Part shown: positions 11,123-23,002 of the stretch, one piece after another
How positions within the stretch are numbered: position 1 is the stretch's first letter
How the letters are laid out: every line of letters begins with the position of its first letter
Assembly: GCA_029449235.1 (NCBI GenBank)
Contig: JANATG010000020.1
Coordinates: 310,001-374,000 of the forward strand
DNA length: 64,000 bases
Direction: 5' to 3'
From: Linnemannia schmuckeri
Lineage: Eukaryota; Mortierellomycota; Mortierellomycetes; Mortierellales; Mortierellaceae
Program-made: the position numbers and the translations under genes
Notes under the pieces: generated by a model
What the model was told of the DNA's origin: nothing
The model's database searches: none
The model's input: the letters and a program-made list of their open reading frames with translations, nothing else

Positions 11123-11853
11123 TTAGAGAGCGACAACCTTGCTAACCTTCCCGTACACCTCCGCAACAAAGTGAGGCGAGGGATTGTTGGGCTTAGTGCG
11201 ACAAAAGGTGCCTCGGAAGGGAACATGGGGAAAGAAGACCATCTGGAGGCGGCAGGACTTGGCCAACTCCAGATTCTTCTAGATCAACCAGTTGGGGATC
11301 CAGTTCAGGCCAAAGTATCTGATCACGTCTTCCACCATGCCCTATGATCAGTGATATTATCCAATTGAAGAGAAGGTGGGTTTCAATGTTAGTTTTGGCA
11401 TCAAGGAAAAGCGGGTTATGAAAGAAGGACGGAAAAAAAGTGGGGTGATGATTTTTTTTATCTGTCGATGCATGAGGGCACCACTGGTGCTGGAGGCAAA
11501 AATAGCGGCTTGTCCGGCGTGCCGGCATTCCTCAAAGTACCTCCTGAAGGTGCAGTCCAAATCTATCTGGGATATGGGAAATCCCTCGTAGCTGACGTTG
11601 GCCAGTGCGACAGCGAATTGCATCGCCATGGTGGCACCCTGACCTCTGAATGGCAAGCACTTGTGGCAAGTTGTAGAGAAAAAGAAAACAAAAGAAAAAA
11701 AGCGAAGAGAAAAGGAAAGGTGATGAAGAGAGCGAAGTGTCAATGTCGAAGCAATGGAGAAAAGACATCCTGCGGAATGGCACGCTGCAGACAGCTCGTT
11801 CATTTACCGTCTCCCAAGAGGTCTGTCCGGCCATGGTACCAAATCATAAAGAA
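11123..11853 (-). pseudogene. Truncated FAD-dependent monooxygenase pseudogene
   Basis: Remnant of a paralogue of the intact monooxygenase at 15978-18174. Recognisable pieces in order: 11853-11808 (46 nt, same length and splice phase as exon 5 of the intact gene; reads FFMIWYHGRTDLLGD), 11670-11660 (ACHK, matching the 11-nt exon), continuing directly as CLPFRGQGATMAMQFAVALAN to about 11450, then about 11342-11123 (RYFGLNWIPNWLI, then VPFRGTFCR). Damage visible: the acceptor before CTTGCCACAAG reads AA instead of AG (11671-11672); the donor after the MHRQ block is ATAAAA instead of GT; an in-frame TAG lies at 11279-11281. No homologue of exons 1-4 (FAD-binding half) was found upstream. It could only be functional if unusual splicing were shown. 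Confidence 0.82.
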
Positions 11854-12375
11854 CTATGTGTATGAAAAAGTGCAAGGACTGTTGATGAGGAAAGCTGAAG
11901 TCGGGGGGAAAAGGGGAGCTATATATACGAGAAAAAAATGAAGATGCGGCGCCTGTGGAGAATCCACAAACGGGAAACGTCGCCGCAAAATTGTCTAAAC
12001 GGTGACTTTTCGAGTGTTCTCATGAATCCGGCTCATTGTCGAGGAACAGCGAGATGGTCAATGTGTTAATGGGGTCAATAGGTCAAAGATCGTAGCCAGC
12101 GTCATATCGCCGATGGAGGACGCAGGAAGACAGGGTGCAACAGGGTAAAGTAGGGCAAGGTAGAGCAAAAGAATAAAGCAAAACAGGAAACGGAAGTTAA
12201 GACAAGGTGCCATGCCAGTATTACTTGGAGTGTATGTCTCATTGGAGAGAAGAGTTTAACGTTTGTTGGTTTTGATGGGGTACTTTCCTTTGAGTTACGA
12301 GGTGGGTAAAAAACCCGGACGAGAACCTGGTATTATGATTGGTGAATGGTCGATGTCCAAACGGCGAAGACAGTT

Positions 12376-12393
12376 GGGGGGGGGGGGGGGGGG
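12376..12393. repeat. Poly-G tract (18 G)
   Basis: Uninterrupted run of 18 G in the intergenic block. Such tracts are length-unstable and could form a G-quadruplex. The exact length in an assembly is unreliable. Confidence 0.9.
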
Positions 12394-12966
12394 AGGGAAG
12401 CTTCTGCTGAGTGAGCGTGTGAGCAGGCGCATGCATTAGCCCAATTGGCAATAGGAAAATTCGTCTCTGGAGCATTCGATTGGATGGAGCATTCGACGGA
12501 TGAATGAGTGTCTCCTTCTCGATTGACAAAAAGGCAAAAAAAAACCGAGTTCGGATCTTGCACTTGACCAAGACAATCCATCGTCTTCCTCTTGCCGACC
12601 TTGGGTACGATGCAGGCATTTACTGGTTTTCTTATCACGCATCATGATGCAAAATGAAAACGCGAGTAACGTTTTGATCTAGAAAAAAGGCAGGGGTGAA
12701 TGTTAAAAGCAGGGTTTTCAGTAATACATGGCAGCGAGATGGACATCATGGTGTTTTGTGCGCCTGGTAAGTAAGCATCTTTTCAATTTGTATGAAGACG
12801 ATCTGAGAGGAAGGAAACAAAAAAACATATGATCGAGGCGATCGTGAACAAATGCACAAAAAGTGTTTTGACAAAAAAACCAACTCTGATCCCTATTTCT
12901 CCATTTCCCTGGCGAGCTGCATGGGCCTAGAAAATAAGTTCCGCATGGGGAGAGAGAGGGAGTGTT

Positions 12967-12982
12967 GGGGGGGGGGGGGGGG
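12967..12982. repeat. Poly-G tract (16 G)
   Basis: Second G run, 574 bp from the end of the first and on the same strand. Confidence 0.9.
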
Positions 12983-13400
12983 ATGGTTATTTTCACAATG
13001 GCATGCTATGATCTGTTGAGGGGTATTAATTTACACTACCGTTGCAGTGCTTTATGAAAAACCTGCTTATCGGTATGTTGTTATGCGTGTATGGGGATAA
13101 ACAAAAGATGTCAGCAAAACAAAATAAGGGATACACGATGAGCATAAGGTGCATTTAGCTTTCATTTTTTTCTTGTTTCTTCATTTCTTTCCCACACCTT
13201 GCTTGCTTGGTTTTCTCAGCAAAAGCCATGTTGATGAGTTGCCTTTCGCGCCTCATCTAGGATATGAGTCAAGAAACACCACCGCCTACAGCGCTAGAGA
13301 AAATGTCGACTCGTTTGGCAGTCGTCAGCTTGACGTTGCCGTTCCTTCATCGTTTGATTCTATCAGAGAGTGATTCCTGAAAAAAAAGGGGTGATTCTTC

Positions 13401-15400
13401 GTTTAAAGTATTTCAAAATTGCAGCCAACACACGCCACCAAATTATTTTTTGTCAGTGCCTTTTTCTTTTTTTTTTTTGAGTTTTGTGAGGCGAAATGGA
13501 TAGTAGACCAAGACCGCGGTCAGCCATTGGATATTTGTGTAACTACACAAGATAAAAGGTGATACCGTCAAGGTATGCAGGCGATCATGATAATAAAAAT
13601 CGTAGAGGAAGATAAAAAGAAAAGAGAAAGTAACAAGTCCAGCCAGTTCTGTCGTTTTGCTGTCAGCATCAAGTTAGTTCAAAACGGATAACTTACTTGT
13701 ATTAGAGGCAGCGAGCCGATTGCTCAAATAGGTAGACCTAGTACGACTACGCAATGTGCTAATCCCGAAGTCTTGCTTGCATGAGCCTTGAAAAGTTGTA
13801 GGTATTGAGGACCGGTCCATGGTCGCTTTTGCGAGATTCAAGGTTCCTTCGATGCGAACGCAGTTTTGGAAAGAATATGAACCTGTGTTGAATACACGGC
13901 CAAGATGTCCTGTATGTGCCAGATCATGCCCTCCATCTTTCTGCCAGTCACTCGACATCGATCATCAGGTATCTCGCGAAAACATCGCCATTCTAACAAA
14001 GTGGCGTGGGGCGACCCTTTTGGCGAGAGCTTGAGCTGAGAGATATGCCTCGTTGTAGAGGTCTAGCCTTCCAAGGATCCACCAGTGAACGTCTTGAGTT
14101 TCGCAATTCTGATCCCCTGCGGACATATAATCCGGTGACCCATTGTGTGAAGTCCGAATAACTTAGCAATAGGTGAAAGAAGGAGCAAGGTTAGCGATCG
14201 TCTTTATACTTATATATGAGGTTATTCCTTTTTTCAAATGTTCATTATGCTTACCTTTTGGAAGTAGAGACCCTGAGATGATGCTGAACTTGTCTTTTGG
14301 TTTATCACCCGAGAGATTTCCAATTGGCATTTAACTACCAAACAAGCTACACTGGATTTGCCCTGACTATGCGGGTCAATACTGAGTGTCGGGATTTCTT
14401 CCGATATAAAAGTAGCGAACAACCGCGCATCCTGCCTGACAGCAAAGTGTGGCGGTTTCAAGGTTGGAGTTTTTGACCTCGGCGCTGCTGAAACCTTGGA
14501 GAAGAATGTCGAGGATAGGGTTGTTGATATATTCTAACCCCTACCCCGCTAGGAGTTGATGATGCGAATCTAGTCCTGCAATGGCTGGGAGCAATTCTTT
14601 AAGATGTCGTTCCTTTTTGTTTGAGGTGTAAATTGCAACTGTCGGATCTGTTGTTTAATCGAAGGTCACAGATATTGACTTTGAACGTGACATTTTATTG
14701 CGTAAACCGATTAGACAACGGGAATCGCACTTCCGATCTCGAAGACCAATAGGTATAGTGTCTCTTGGAGCAAGACGAACGATGAAGTCAGACAGGAGAT
14801 CGCCATGGCGATCGACGTCGCATTTGGCTTGAAATGTACGATTTGTCTATTCACAAAAGAAAGTGATATTAGAGATGGTTGTCTTTGCAGGAAATTTACT
14901 ATCGCAGCTATAATAAAGCCAAAAAAAAAAAGGAATGCGTGTCATCAAACCCTACTTATCATATATTTATCAAATCAACCGAAATGAGAGTCGCCAGGTA
15001 CGCTTTTACACCGTCCTTCTCGATGAATTAAATATTACTAAATGATAATGGCTTTTGGTCAAGGCCAGGTTGCTCGGATACCAAGTGTGCAAAGACCTAA
15101 CACAAGAACAAGCTTTCAATGGTGGTAGCAACTAGTCAGACTCGAAAAGCTAGAAAAACAGAAAGCCTGCATGAAAAAGAAGGGTGAAGGCGGAATGCAA
15201 GCTTGTTTAAACAGTATGCTCCTCGATTTCATGTTTCTGTCGGGCAGACAGGGTCTGAAACCTTCCCATGCCACGAAGTTCGACAAGGAATAGTGTTGTG
15301 CATTTCCAAGCAATTGTTTTTTTTTGTGCATGACCGATAGAACCAGTCAGGACATCTAGGCTGGGAACAGTAGAAGAACGCGCGCTTCTTATTGTTGTAT
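13401..15400 (-). pseudogene. Unidentified decaying coding tract
   Basis: On the minus strand several blocks read like protein but are split by stops and frame changes. About 14860-14690 gives a frame containing KCDVDRHGDLLSDFIVRL. About 14670-14410 gives LKELLPAIAGLDSHHQLLAG, a TAG, then GLEYINNPILDILLQGF and CQAGCAVVRYFYIGRNP before a stop. A GTAAGC donor lies at about 14251-14256. About 13990-13845 gives WRCFREIPDDRCRVTGRKME and IWHIQDILAVYSTQ. A further coding-like piece, LFLVELRGMGRFQTLSARQK, lies near 15310-15200. I do not recognise the family. The alternation of good coding character with stops suggests a relic gene; an intact gene with many short exons is the alternative. Confidence 0.4.
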
Positions 15401-15863
15401 TCTCAGAGATGATGAGGGAATAGCAGTTCTTAAAGAATTCATAGGGTAAAAGATTCGCTCCTTGTTTTCAGTTTCCCCAAGTTTGAAGGATGCGATGCCT
15501 TTAGCGTCTCGATGCATGGTCACTTTTCATCCAATTTCATGGTATTTGCCGCTTTGAGTAGGGTGTTTTTATGAAAGGAGGGCAAGAGGTGCAGATTAAA
15601 CAAAGGAGAGAGAGAAAGCGATGGGCGACGCAAAGTGATAGCATCCATGGATCGATGCATGGCAGTCAGTCAGCCGACCAGTGTTGGAGGACTTGCTTTT
15701 TTTTTTATCATTCACACGTCCCTACCATTGCCATCACCATCGCAGTTGTCAATTTTCGAAACAACGCTCTTCCTTGACCTTGAAAAAAGGAGGGATGCAC
15801 TGCCAATTTTTCCCTTTTCTTTTTTTACGGGTGAAGAAATACCCAGTTGAAAGAAATATGCGC

Positions 15864-15907
<44 letters not shown>

Positions 15908-15977
15908 GTTTATCTACATTTGGAGGATACTGTGATGACTGTAAGAGGTATCAATTTGCTATTATTTGAGCATGTGC
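15401..15977. other. Intergenic, 3' flank of FAD monooxygenase
   Basis: No gene seen. It contains the long poly-T tract listed separately. Confidence 0.5.
15865..15902. repeat. Poly-T tract (38 T)
   Basis: 38 consecutive T on the plus strand, 75 bp from the stop codon of the minus-strand monooxygenase, where it reads as poly-A. A genomic A-tract this long next to a 3' end could be a retroposed tail or simple slippage. Confidence 0.9.
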
Positions 15978-18174
15978 TCACACAGCCATGGCAATGTTCG
16001 AACCTGGGATCATTCGTCTGGATGGCTTGTTTGTTCGAGGAACAAAGGTGCCTCGGAACTTGGCGAACGGGAGAAATGAGATTTGTTCCTTGTATCCATT
16101 ATAGGAGTCCATCCCCTTCTTCATCGCCCATCTAGGCATCCAGTTGAAGCCAATATGCCGGAATACATTTCCGAAGGTCCCTCGCATGTGCATCACCGAT
16201 CCTGTCTGATGCGAACTATTGACGGCTAGCTTACCAGGCCCGCTTCGTGTGTCATAGTATTGCTTGAAAACGCGGGTAATCTCAGGTTCGGTGACATTGT
16301 ACATGTCAAAAAGCAGGTTTGCCAGCGTCACAGCCGACTGCATGGCCATTGTTGCGCCCTGTCCACCAAATGGCAGCATCTAAGCAATTATCAAAGCGAA
16401 GAAAAATGAGAATATAAAAAAGATCAGAACATGCGACGGTGACGATTACGGGCCGCATTACACAAAAAATCTCCAATGACATAGCGAGTTATTTTTCTTT
16501 CATTTCTCTCACCTTGTGGCAAGCTGTAGTGAAAAAAAACAAAATAAAGAGAAAGTGCGCAAGATGCGAAAGATGAACCATTGAGGTATCGATTAGTAAA
16601 TAGAAACGGAAAAACAAGAAATGACATTTCATTTCCGCTTTGTAACAGATTACTTTACCATCACCAAGAAGGACGGTGCGTTTGTAGTACCAGGTAGTAA
16701 AGAACTAAAACAATGCATGGGAAAAGAAAAGGGTGTCAAAATAGGGTGTCAAAGGAATTGCAAGATGCAAGATGAGCAAAAGCGGCGTTTGGATGAAGCG
16801 TTTTCCTCCCCTCTCTGTATCTTTCCCCTTACTGTACCTTGTCCTCGAGCATAACCTTGGAAATGACTTCCTTTGGAGTCTCATCCAGGATATCGCCAAG
16901 GGTACCGCCGTAGGGGCAAGGAAGGTGTCTGACTTTGTCACACATGTTCTTGGCCGAATCGGGGTCCCACTCCGAAAACCTGAAGTTCCGCTCGACTGCC
17001 GTGCCGTTCTTTCTCACGTCCTCCGTAACCATCCACCCTATCTTGTTACCTTGAAGCGCCATGAACCACCACTGTTGTGCATAAATAAAGAGAGGACTTG
17101 GGGTTATTAACGCATGGTCAATGGTCGTTGCGAATTTTTTAAATTGTCGCAAAACTTCTTTGTCGAGTCGTCCGGCTTACCGAGAACGGAATTTCTTTCC
17201 CCAGAATGATCTGAAACTCACAGAACTCATCATTGAGGACAGGGTACTTTTTGGGGTCCAGGGGTTTAGTCACACCGACGAGACAATCATAGTCGTAGCC
17301 TAGAGGTTTCGCATCAATCTTGGGTAATAGCCCTTTGGCAGACATCTCCTTGTACATGTTCTGGCGCACACTACTGTATGCACCGTCTGCTCCGACTAGG
17401 ATGGTGCCTCCATATGCTGTGTTATCATGGCAGTGGATGATGACTTCGTCGTCCTCGTGCTTGGTCGACAGGACGCGCTTGTTGTAAAGGATCTTGTGAG
17501 GTGGGATGCGACTGAGAAGGACTCGGATCAAGTCATAGCGGGCGATGACCTGAGTGTAGTCTCCATAGCTAACAGAGTAAACGAATAGCAAGAGGAATGA
17601 GTGATCAATTACGCTGTGCCGTCCCTAATGAACTATCACGTAAATTGAAATCAAGGTTGAGGGTATTTTGTCGCGAACATACACTTCCTCGACGTCCAGG
17701 CCTGGGGCACGAGCATTGAAGGTATTCCTGTGTTTGAGGTCCTCTTGTACAAGGTGCAGGGCACCAAACTTCTTTGAGACCGCCATGAGCTCGTCGTAGA
17801 TACCCAGTTGCTCGAAGATATGGGACAGAGTAGTCAAGGCAATCGCCGAGCCGAGTGGCTTGAGCTCCTTTGTCTTTTCAAAAATCTAACCGTTACATTT
17901 TTTTTTTAAAGAGCCACAACAAAAAGGTTGAGCGAGGAGAGGCAAGAAGGAGAATGAGAATCGACTATAATTTCATTGTTTCTTCGTATACTAAGCGTAC
18001 ACAGTGTTGGGATTGTTGATAGAGCGGCGCTGGCAGTGAGTAAGAGAAAGCAGGGAAATAGACAAACAACAGGATTCGAACCTGATAACTGATGCAGGCT
18101 TTCTCGAGCAAGTTTGCCAGCATTAGGCCAGCAGTGCCACAACCCACAATAAGAACGTGCAATTTGGAAGCCAT
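15978..18174 (-). CDS. FAD-dependent monooxygenase (PF01494 type)
   Basis: Class A flavoprotein monooxygenase; substrate unknown. Seven exons: 18174-18082, 17885-17683, 17568-17181, 17071-16838, 16704-16659, 16523-16513, 16379-15978; 458 aa. The N-terminal Rossmann motif is intact (VLIVGCGTAGLMLANLLEK, GxGxxG, residues 7-25), followed by IFEKTKELKPLGSAIAL. The middle motif LVGADGAYSSVR (DG motif) and the flavin-ribityl motif LLGDACHKMLPFGGQGA (GD motif) are present. The GD motif is assembled from three exons, one only 11 nt long (CT TGC CAC AAG). All phases close. There is no signal peptide, so it is probably cytosolic. The length fits the family (400-470 aa). The C-terminus is short. A decayed paralogue lies 4 kb away on the same strand. 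Confidence 0.9.
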
Positions 18175-18857
18175 AGCTTATGAAAGGTGCTTTTATCGAA
18201 CCCGAAAAAGAAGAGGAATGAGTGAGTGAATGAGCGATGAAGAGATGAAAGAAAAGAAATGGTGATGGGAATGAACTGCAGCGTGGAGGGAATGTGGTGA
18301 CTTTGCAAGGGTAGGATGTTAGGGTGGTTAATGGTGTGGTGGCAAGAAGAGGAGGCAAGGAGCGAAGAAGGGTCACCGAAAAAAAGGAAAAAAAAAAAAA
18401 AGAGGTATGAATTGAAACGTAGTAATGACGAGAAAAGAATTGAGGGAGATGCCACGACGCAAAGTCTGGTTGAATATATGTATGTATGTGTTGAGCTTGA
18501 AGAGAGGGTATGGGATGAGAAGGATGAGAAGGTATGTAGTCTACTGTACAAGAGGACGATGAGAGAGAGATAGCTGGGAGTAATTGGGAAGTGAGCAAGC
18601 ACAAGGTGTGTGAGGAGAGATAAAAAGACAGGGGTTGAAAGAGAGTTACACACAATAGCCCATGCTCAATTTATTTATGAACAGACGCCAAGAAAGAAAG
18701 AAAGAGAGAGAGACGATGTTCGCGATGGAATGGTGTGGCAGGGCACATATCATATTGAGCCCAACTCAAGTGGCATGGCCCAATTGCCTTTGCCTTTGTT
18801 AATAAAAGGTATGCCGGGACCCATTAAGTTTGCGTAAACTCCAAACCTTGTTTATCA

Positions 18858-18879
18858 CCTGTCTGTCTGTCTGTCTGTC
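18858..18879. repeat. (CTGT)n microsatellite
   Basis: About five tandem CTGT units in the intergenic region. Confidence 0.85.
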
Positions 18880-19157
18880 AGTCTGCGTGTGTGCTTCATT
18901 TCGTTGTTGATTTGTTTGTTTGTTCATTCGCGAGACTGTTCATCCGATTGTATTCATGCACGCGCTGATAGACAATCAGTGGAGGCAGGGGAAGCAAGAG
19001 AAGCAAGGGAAGCCCCCTATTGCGCTATTGCGCGCACGAACTCATAAAATAGACCTGTTTATTGGTACAGAAGCCGTTGCAATGTGCCTAGCAGCCCTGA
19101 CCACGCGCACACGTTAGACGCGCTGCTTGGGTGTGAAAGGAAAGAGACGATCCCTAT

Positions 19158-19195
19158 CTCTCTCTCTCTCTCTTTCTCTTTCTCTTTCTCTTTTC
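19158..19195. repeat. CT / TTTCTC simple repeat
   Basis: CTCTCTCTCT followed by TTTCTC units; a pyrimidine tract. Confidence 0.8.
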
Positions 19196-20409
19196 CTCTG
19201 GTAGTTAAATTAATTGTCTCACGACCAAGCCTACATTACGCGCTACCCCTTGGTTCAAAAAGAGTGATCTCGCACATCACTGATTGGTCGACCAAACACT
19301 AAAAGGTTCCATCACCAGAGAGGACGACGAAACCCAAGGCGGAAAATCTTTCCCTTCCTCCAAATGTCAAGATACAGTACAAGTCACCTTTTTTTTTTTT
19401 TTTTTTCTTTTTTTCCTTTTGTTCGCTTTGACCGCCAACTGTAGTATTATGGAATAGGGAAGAGTAGAACGAGGGAGGAGACGATGCAGGTGGAGGTGAT
19501 TCTATCCTGTGAAATGAAGAGGGTAGAAGAAGAGTAGGACGTGAATCCTTGATGTAGCTGTTTGTATGATCCAATGCACTCTCCACCGACCACTAGAAGA
19601 CTTTGTGGTCTTGCTTTGCGTGTTCAAATAAGCTACAGCTGCGTCAGCGGAAGAAAACTAAATTTGCTTGCAGTACTTAAAACCGGAGCATACCAGCGTC
19701 ACTTTCAACACGTACAATATCCACCTACGTTTATGGCGGCAGCTGTTCATTCGATCACCTACCCTCATGCCGCAGTCGTCACGATCGATGCACCAACATC
19801 AGCCCAGTTTATGCCATACCCTCCCATGGCCGGATCCCAGATCGATTCAGCACCTCTTGCCTATGCTGAGTCGAAGAGCCTATCTATGGCAGTTTAGCAA
19901 AGTCCACTCATTCTCCCCCCTGCCCATATTTTGATACTCCCTGTAGCAATGCAGAGTCTTCAGCAATTAGGAGAATAAACATGCATCCTTTGTACATTAC
20001 ACAGCATTCGCAAACATCTCGATTGTCACATAGCTCTTTTTGCTTCTTCCTGCTCAGCCTTGATGTGCTATACTTGACCTGCATAGCCCACACATAGCCT
20101 TCGCATGACAGCGTTCATGTTCGTTTGTACTTTGTGACTCTATTATCGAAATCCATTTTTTGGCTTTAAATGGTCATCTCCACTCTCATGTCAATGCCTA
20201 TGTCAAATTCAAGCAAGCATTTCTCTACCCCTTGGGTCGATTGACTTTTAGATCTGAGAAAATGACATCAGTTCGCCAATCACTCACATCCTAACAGGAA
20301 AAAAAAATAGTCCCAGCCCATAACCTCTCCATCCCGCAACAATCACTCACTCAAAAAAAAAAGCCTCCCCAGCAACAAATAAAAACAAGCCCTCCTTCAA
20401 CCAGTGTCC

Positions 20410-20736
20410 ATGTCAGAAACCATCCTCGTCCTGGCCCTTAGCTTATTGTTCTTGTGCCTGCTAGCTCCCATCACTTCAGCCATCCGCAAGAGCGACGCAA
20501 ACACAAATGCAGACGCAGCATGAGAACGACAGCGCGCCTCTGCTCAACGTATCCCTGCACAATCAGCCTCCCCTCTACCTGTCGACGAGGCACCAGCATA
20601 CCGGTCGCACCAGTCTTCCCCATCCATTCCAATCTCATCTTCGTCATTAGTGCCAGCAATAACATATTTAACAATGGATCATATAAGCACAAGCGACACG
20701 GCACCACCAGCCTACACCCCTTCTGCCGCCCCCTGA
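20410..20736 (+). pseudogene. TGA-interrupted frame: membrane segment plus PPxY tail
   Basis: One plus-strand frame runs from ATG 20410 to TGA 20734-20736 with a single internal TGA at 20521-20523. Before the internal stop it encodes MSETILVLALSLLFLCLLAP and TSAIRKSD, a signal-peptide or single-pass membrane segment. After it the S/P-rich tail contains EAPAYR and TAPPAYTPSAAP, the latter a PPxY motif (20704-20715) of the kind bound by Rsp5/Nedd4 WW domains. The preceding sequence is C/A-rich and leader-like. It could be a nonsense-inactivated gene, a 37-aa peptide gene, readthrough, or chance. Confidence 0.3.
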
Positions 20737-21135
20737 TATTGACGCATCCAAGCACGACGCACGCTGCCAACAATGGCCTTTGTATTTTTAATCCGCGATC
20801 ACGCCTCAACATCAATGTACCTTCCTATTTACAGAACACAGAAAATATTGTTTAAACAGTGTCAGCGAGTTTTTTCTTGTATTCGCGAAAAGGAATGAAA
20901 GGCCGAAGAAAAGGAATGAAAAGAAAAGAATCTCAAATTGTTCCTCACCCCTCGTACACACATACTAAACACAGCGCCACCAACAGCAGACACTCTCACA
21001 TCTTCTACAGACTGGACAGGAACACGCATATCGCATACACCGACAGCTGGGTATAAAGCGACGTGTGTATTATTCTGCTTTCGCGTTTTTGAAAGGAATT
21101 CATAGCGTGTTAATAATCCCCTTTCTTTCTTGAGT
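20737..21135. other. Intergenic
   Basis: AT-rich 399 bp to the stop codon of the next minus-strand gene. No feature recognised. Confidence 0.5.
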
Positions 21136-22971
21136 CTACTTCCTCCTATACATTGCCCCTTCTTCCCCTCCTCCTCTCAATGTATTCGAGCTCGAACCCG
21201 AACTCGGCCTCGCCTCTCCGTCTCCTCCACCATGTTGCTGGTGGTGGTAGTGGTAGTGGTGCCTCTCCCTCTGCGACTGAACCATTTGCAACTGCAGCAA
21301 TCGACTCAATTTTTCCTGATCCTCCTGAAGATACGCCTCAATCGGCAAAACAAACGTCCGCTGCAAATGTCGGATTTGAGAATTAGTGGAGTGGATCTTT
21401 TGTTGGACCTGGTCAGTGCCCCTCTGGAGACTCCTCAGTAGATCTCGTCGCTCAGTCAAGCTCGACTTCTGGTCACATCGACGACACATCTTTAAGGGCA
21501 CTGCCGCAGCTGCAGGGGATGCGGAAGGTGTCAATGGTAGCGACAGAGGAAGAGATAGGGGAGTTTGGGTCGAGGGTGTGGGCTGAGATTTGTCCTGAGG
21601 CTGGTGGTCCGAAATATGGGACTTTGACGACGAGGATAAAGACAAGCTGGAGCTAGAGGAGAAAGTGACATGCAACGAGGATGTCGACCTGGACCTTGTT
21701 GGGCCGTTCGAAACGAAGGGACCAAATGAATAGGGGCTACAAGGTGAGATAGGAGAGAGACTCTGATCATTGGTGGTGGGGACTGCGCCAGTCGGCGACC
21801 TGCATAGAAAAGCTGTAGTCGGGGTAAAAATTGATGCTGTAGTGATGATATGTGTAGGGGCAGAAGGAAAAGAAGTGGGAGCAGTAGCCCTGATCGATGC
21901 TGCCTTGAAGGGACAGCAAGTCGGGCTTTGCTCTTGATGCCAATCCTGGTCTTCTTCATAGGAAGAAGGAGGCGAGGACCAGGAAAAGAGTGAGGGCGGA
22001 GATCTCTTAACGACAAAGTGTCCTGGAGCGGAACCATTGCCACCGCCTTGACCAAAACTTAAATTCGCGGACGAGAAGAAGGAGGACAGCGGTGAAATAG
22101 GGGTAGAAGGGCCTTGTCGAATAGCACTCTCCAGAGCCTCCATCTCGCTCTCAAGGACCTCGCGCTGCTTTTGCTGGCCAGCTTGAAGGGCCAAATACCC
22201 GGCGCGGTCTGTCTCGTGCTTTTGGATCATTTCGGTGTATTGAACGAGTTGTGCATGACCCTGCGCGATCCGCTTCTGAACCCGTTCGAGTGCAGCTGCT
22301 GTTGAGGTAGAGAGTGAGTCGGGACTGGTGGGTGAAGGGTAGCAAGAGCTTGAACCCGCGCCGCTGTCACCACTTCTCTCAGTGCTGCCGCTGATGCTGT
22401 TCAGGCCATTGCTGTTACTACCGCTCCTCGGCATCGAGAGCGCATTAAAGCCGCCTGGTACCGAGGCAAGGGATTGATGGGACTGAGGTTGTGGCATATC
22501 TTGGAGCCGGCGACCAGAAGTTCTCGACATGGAAGGTCCAGCGTCGGAACAAGGGGGGAGCAAAACGATAATGGATGCAGAAACAGGCTTGACACTCGAA
22601 CTGGACCGGCAAGGGTTAACTTCCTGACCACCCTGACCACCCTGACTCAGAGATTCTCCTTGTGTCACCAGCAACGAACGCACCGATGACGAAGGCGAAG
22701 ATTCAGAAATGGTGCTTGGTGTCGGTGCCGGTCTTGAGCTTTTTCCTCCCTCACCCGACAATCTGTCAATGGTTCCCGAGGATGACAGCGGAGAAGGACC
22801 AGGAGAAGCTGAAGGGGGAGGAGGAAGTGGAGTTGATGCAGGACGCACGGCCGAGAATAGCCGTTGAGGGTTCCAGAAGGCGGCAAAGTCGAACCGTGTT
22901 GAGAAAGGAGCTGGGCTCACAATAGTCGTAGAATGGGGGAGAAGAGGAGTTGTTGTTACTATTGCTTGTTG

Positions 22972-23002
<31 letters not shown>

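Larger units (their letters stand above)
11854..13400. other. Gene-poor stretch with G homopolymers
   Basis: 1.5 kb with no coding region I can support. It contains two long G runs (12376-12393 and 12967-12982). The 5' exons expected for the neighbouring monooxygenase pseudogene are not recognisable here. Confidence 0.5.
18175..20409. other. Intergenic with microsatellites
   Basis: 2.2 kb with no gene I can support. The first 450 bp upstream of the monooxygenase ATG are CT-rich on its coding strand (leader-like). A frame at 19731-19897 (+) reads coding-like (MPYPPMAGSQIDSAPLAYAE) but has no identified start exon. Simple repeats lie at 18858-18879 and 19158-19195. Confidence 0.45.

Noticed and set aside
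18065..18090. tRNA T-arm-like sequence (CAGGTTCGAATCCTG, minus strand)
   Set aside because: It spans the exon 1 donor of the monooxygenase, and no acceptor stem, D arm or anticodon arm is present upstream.
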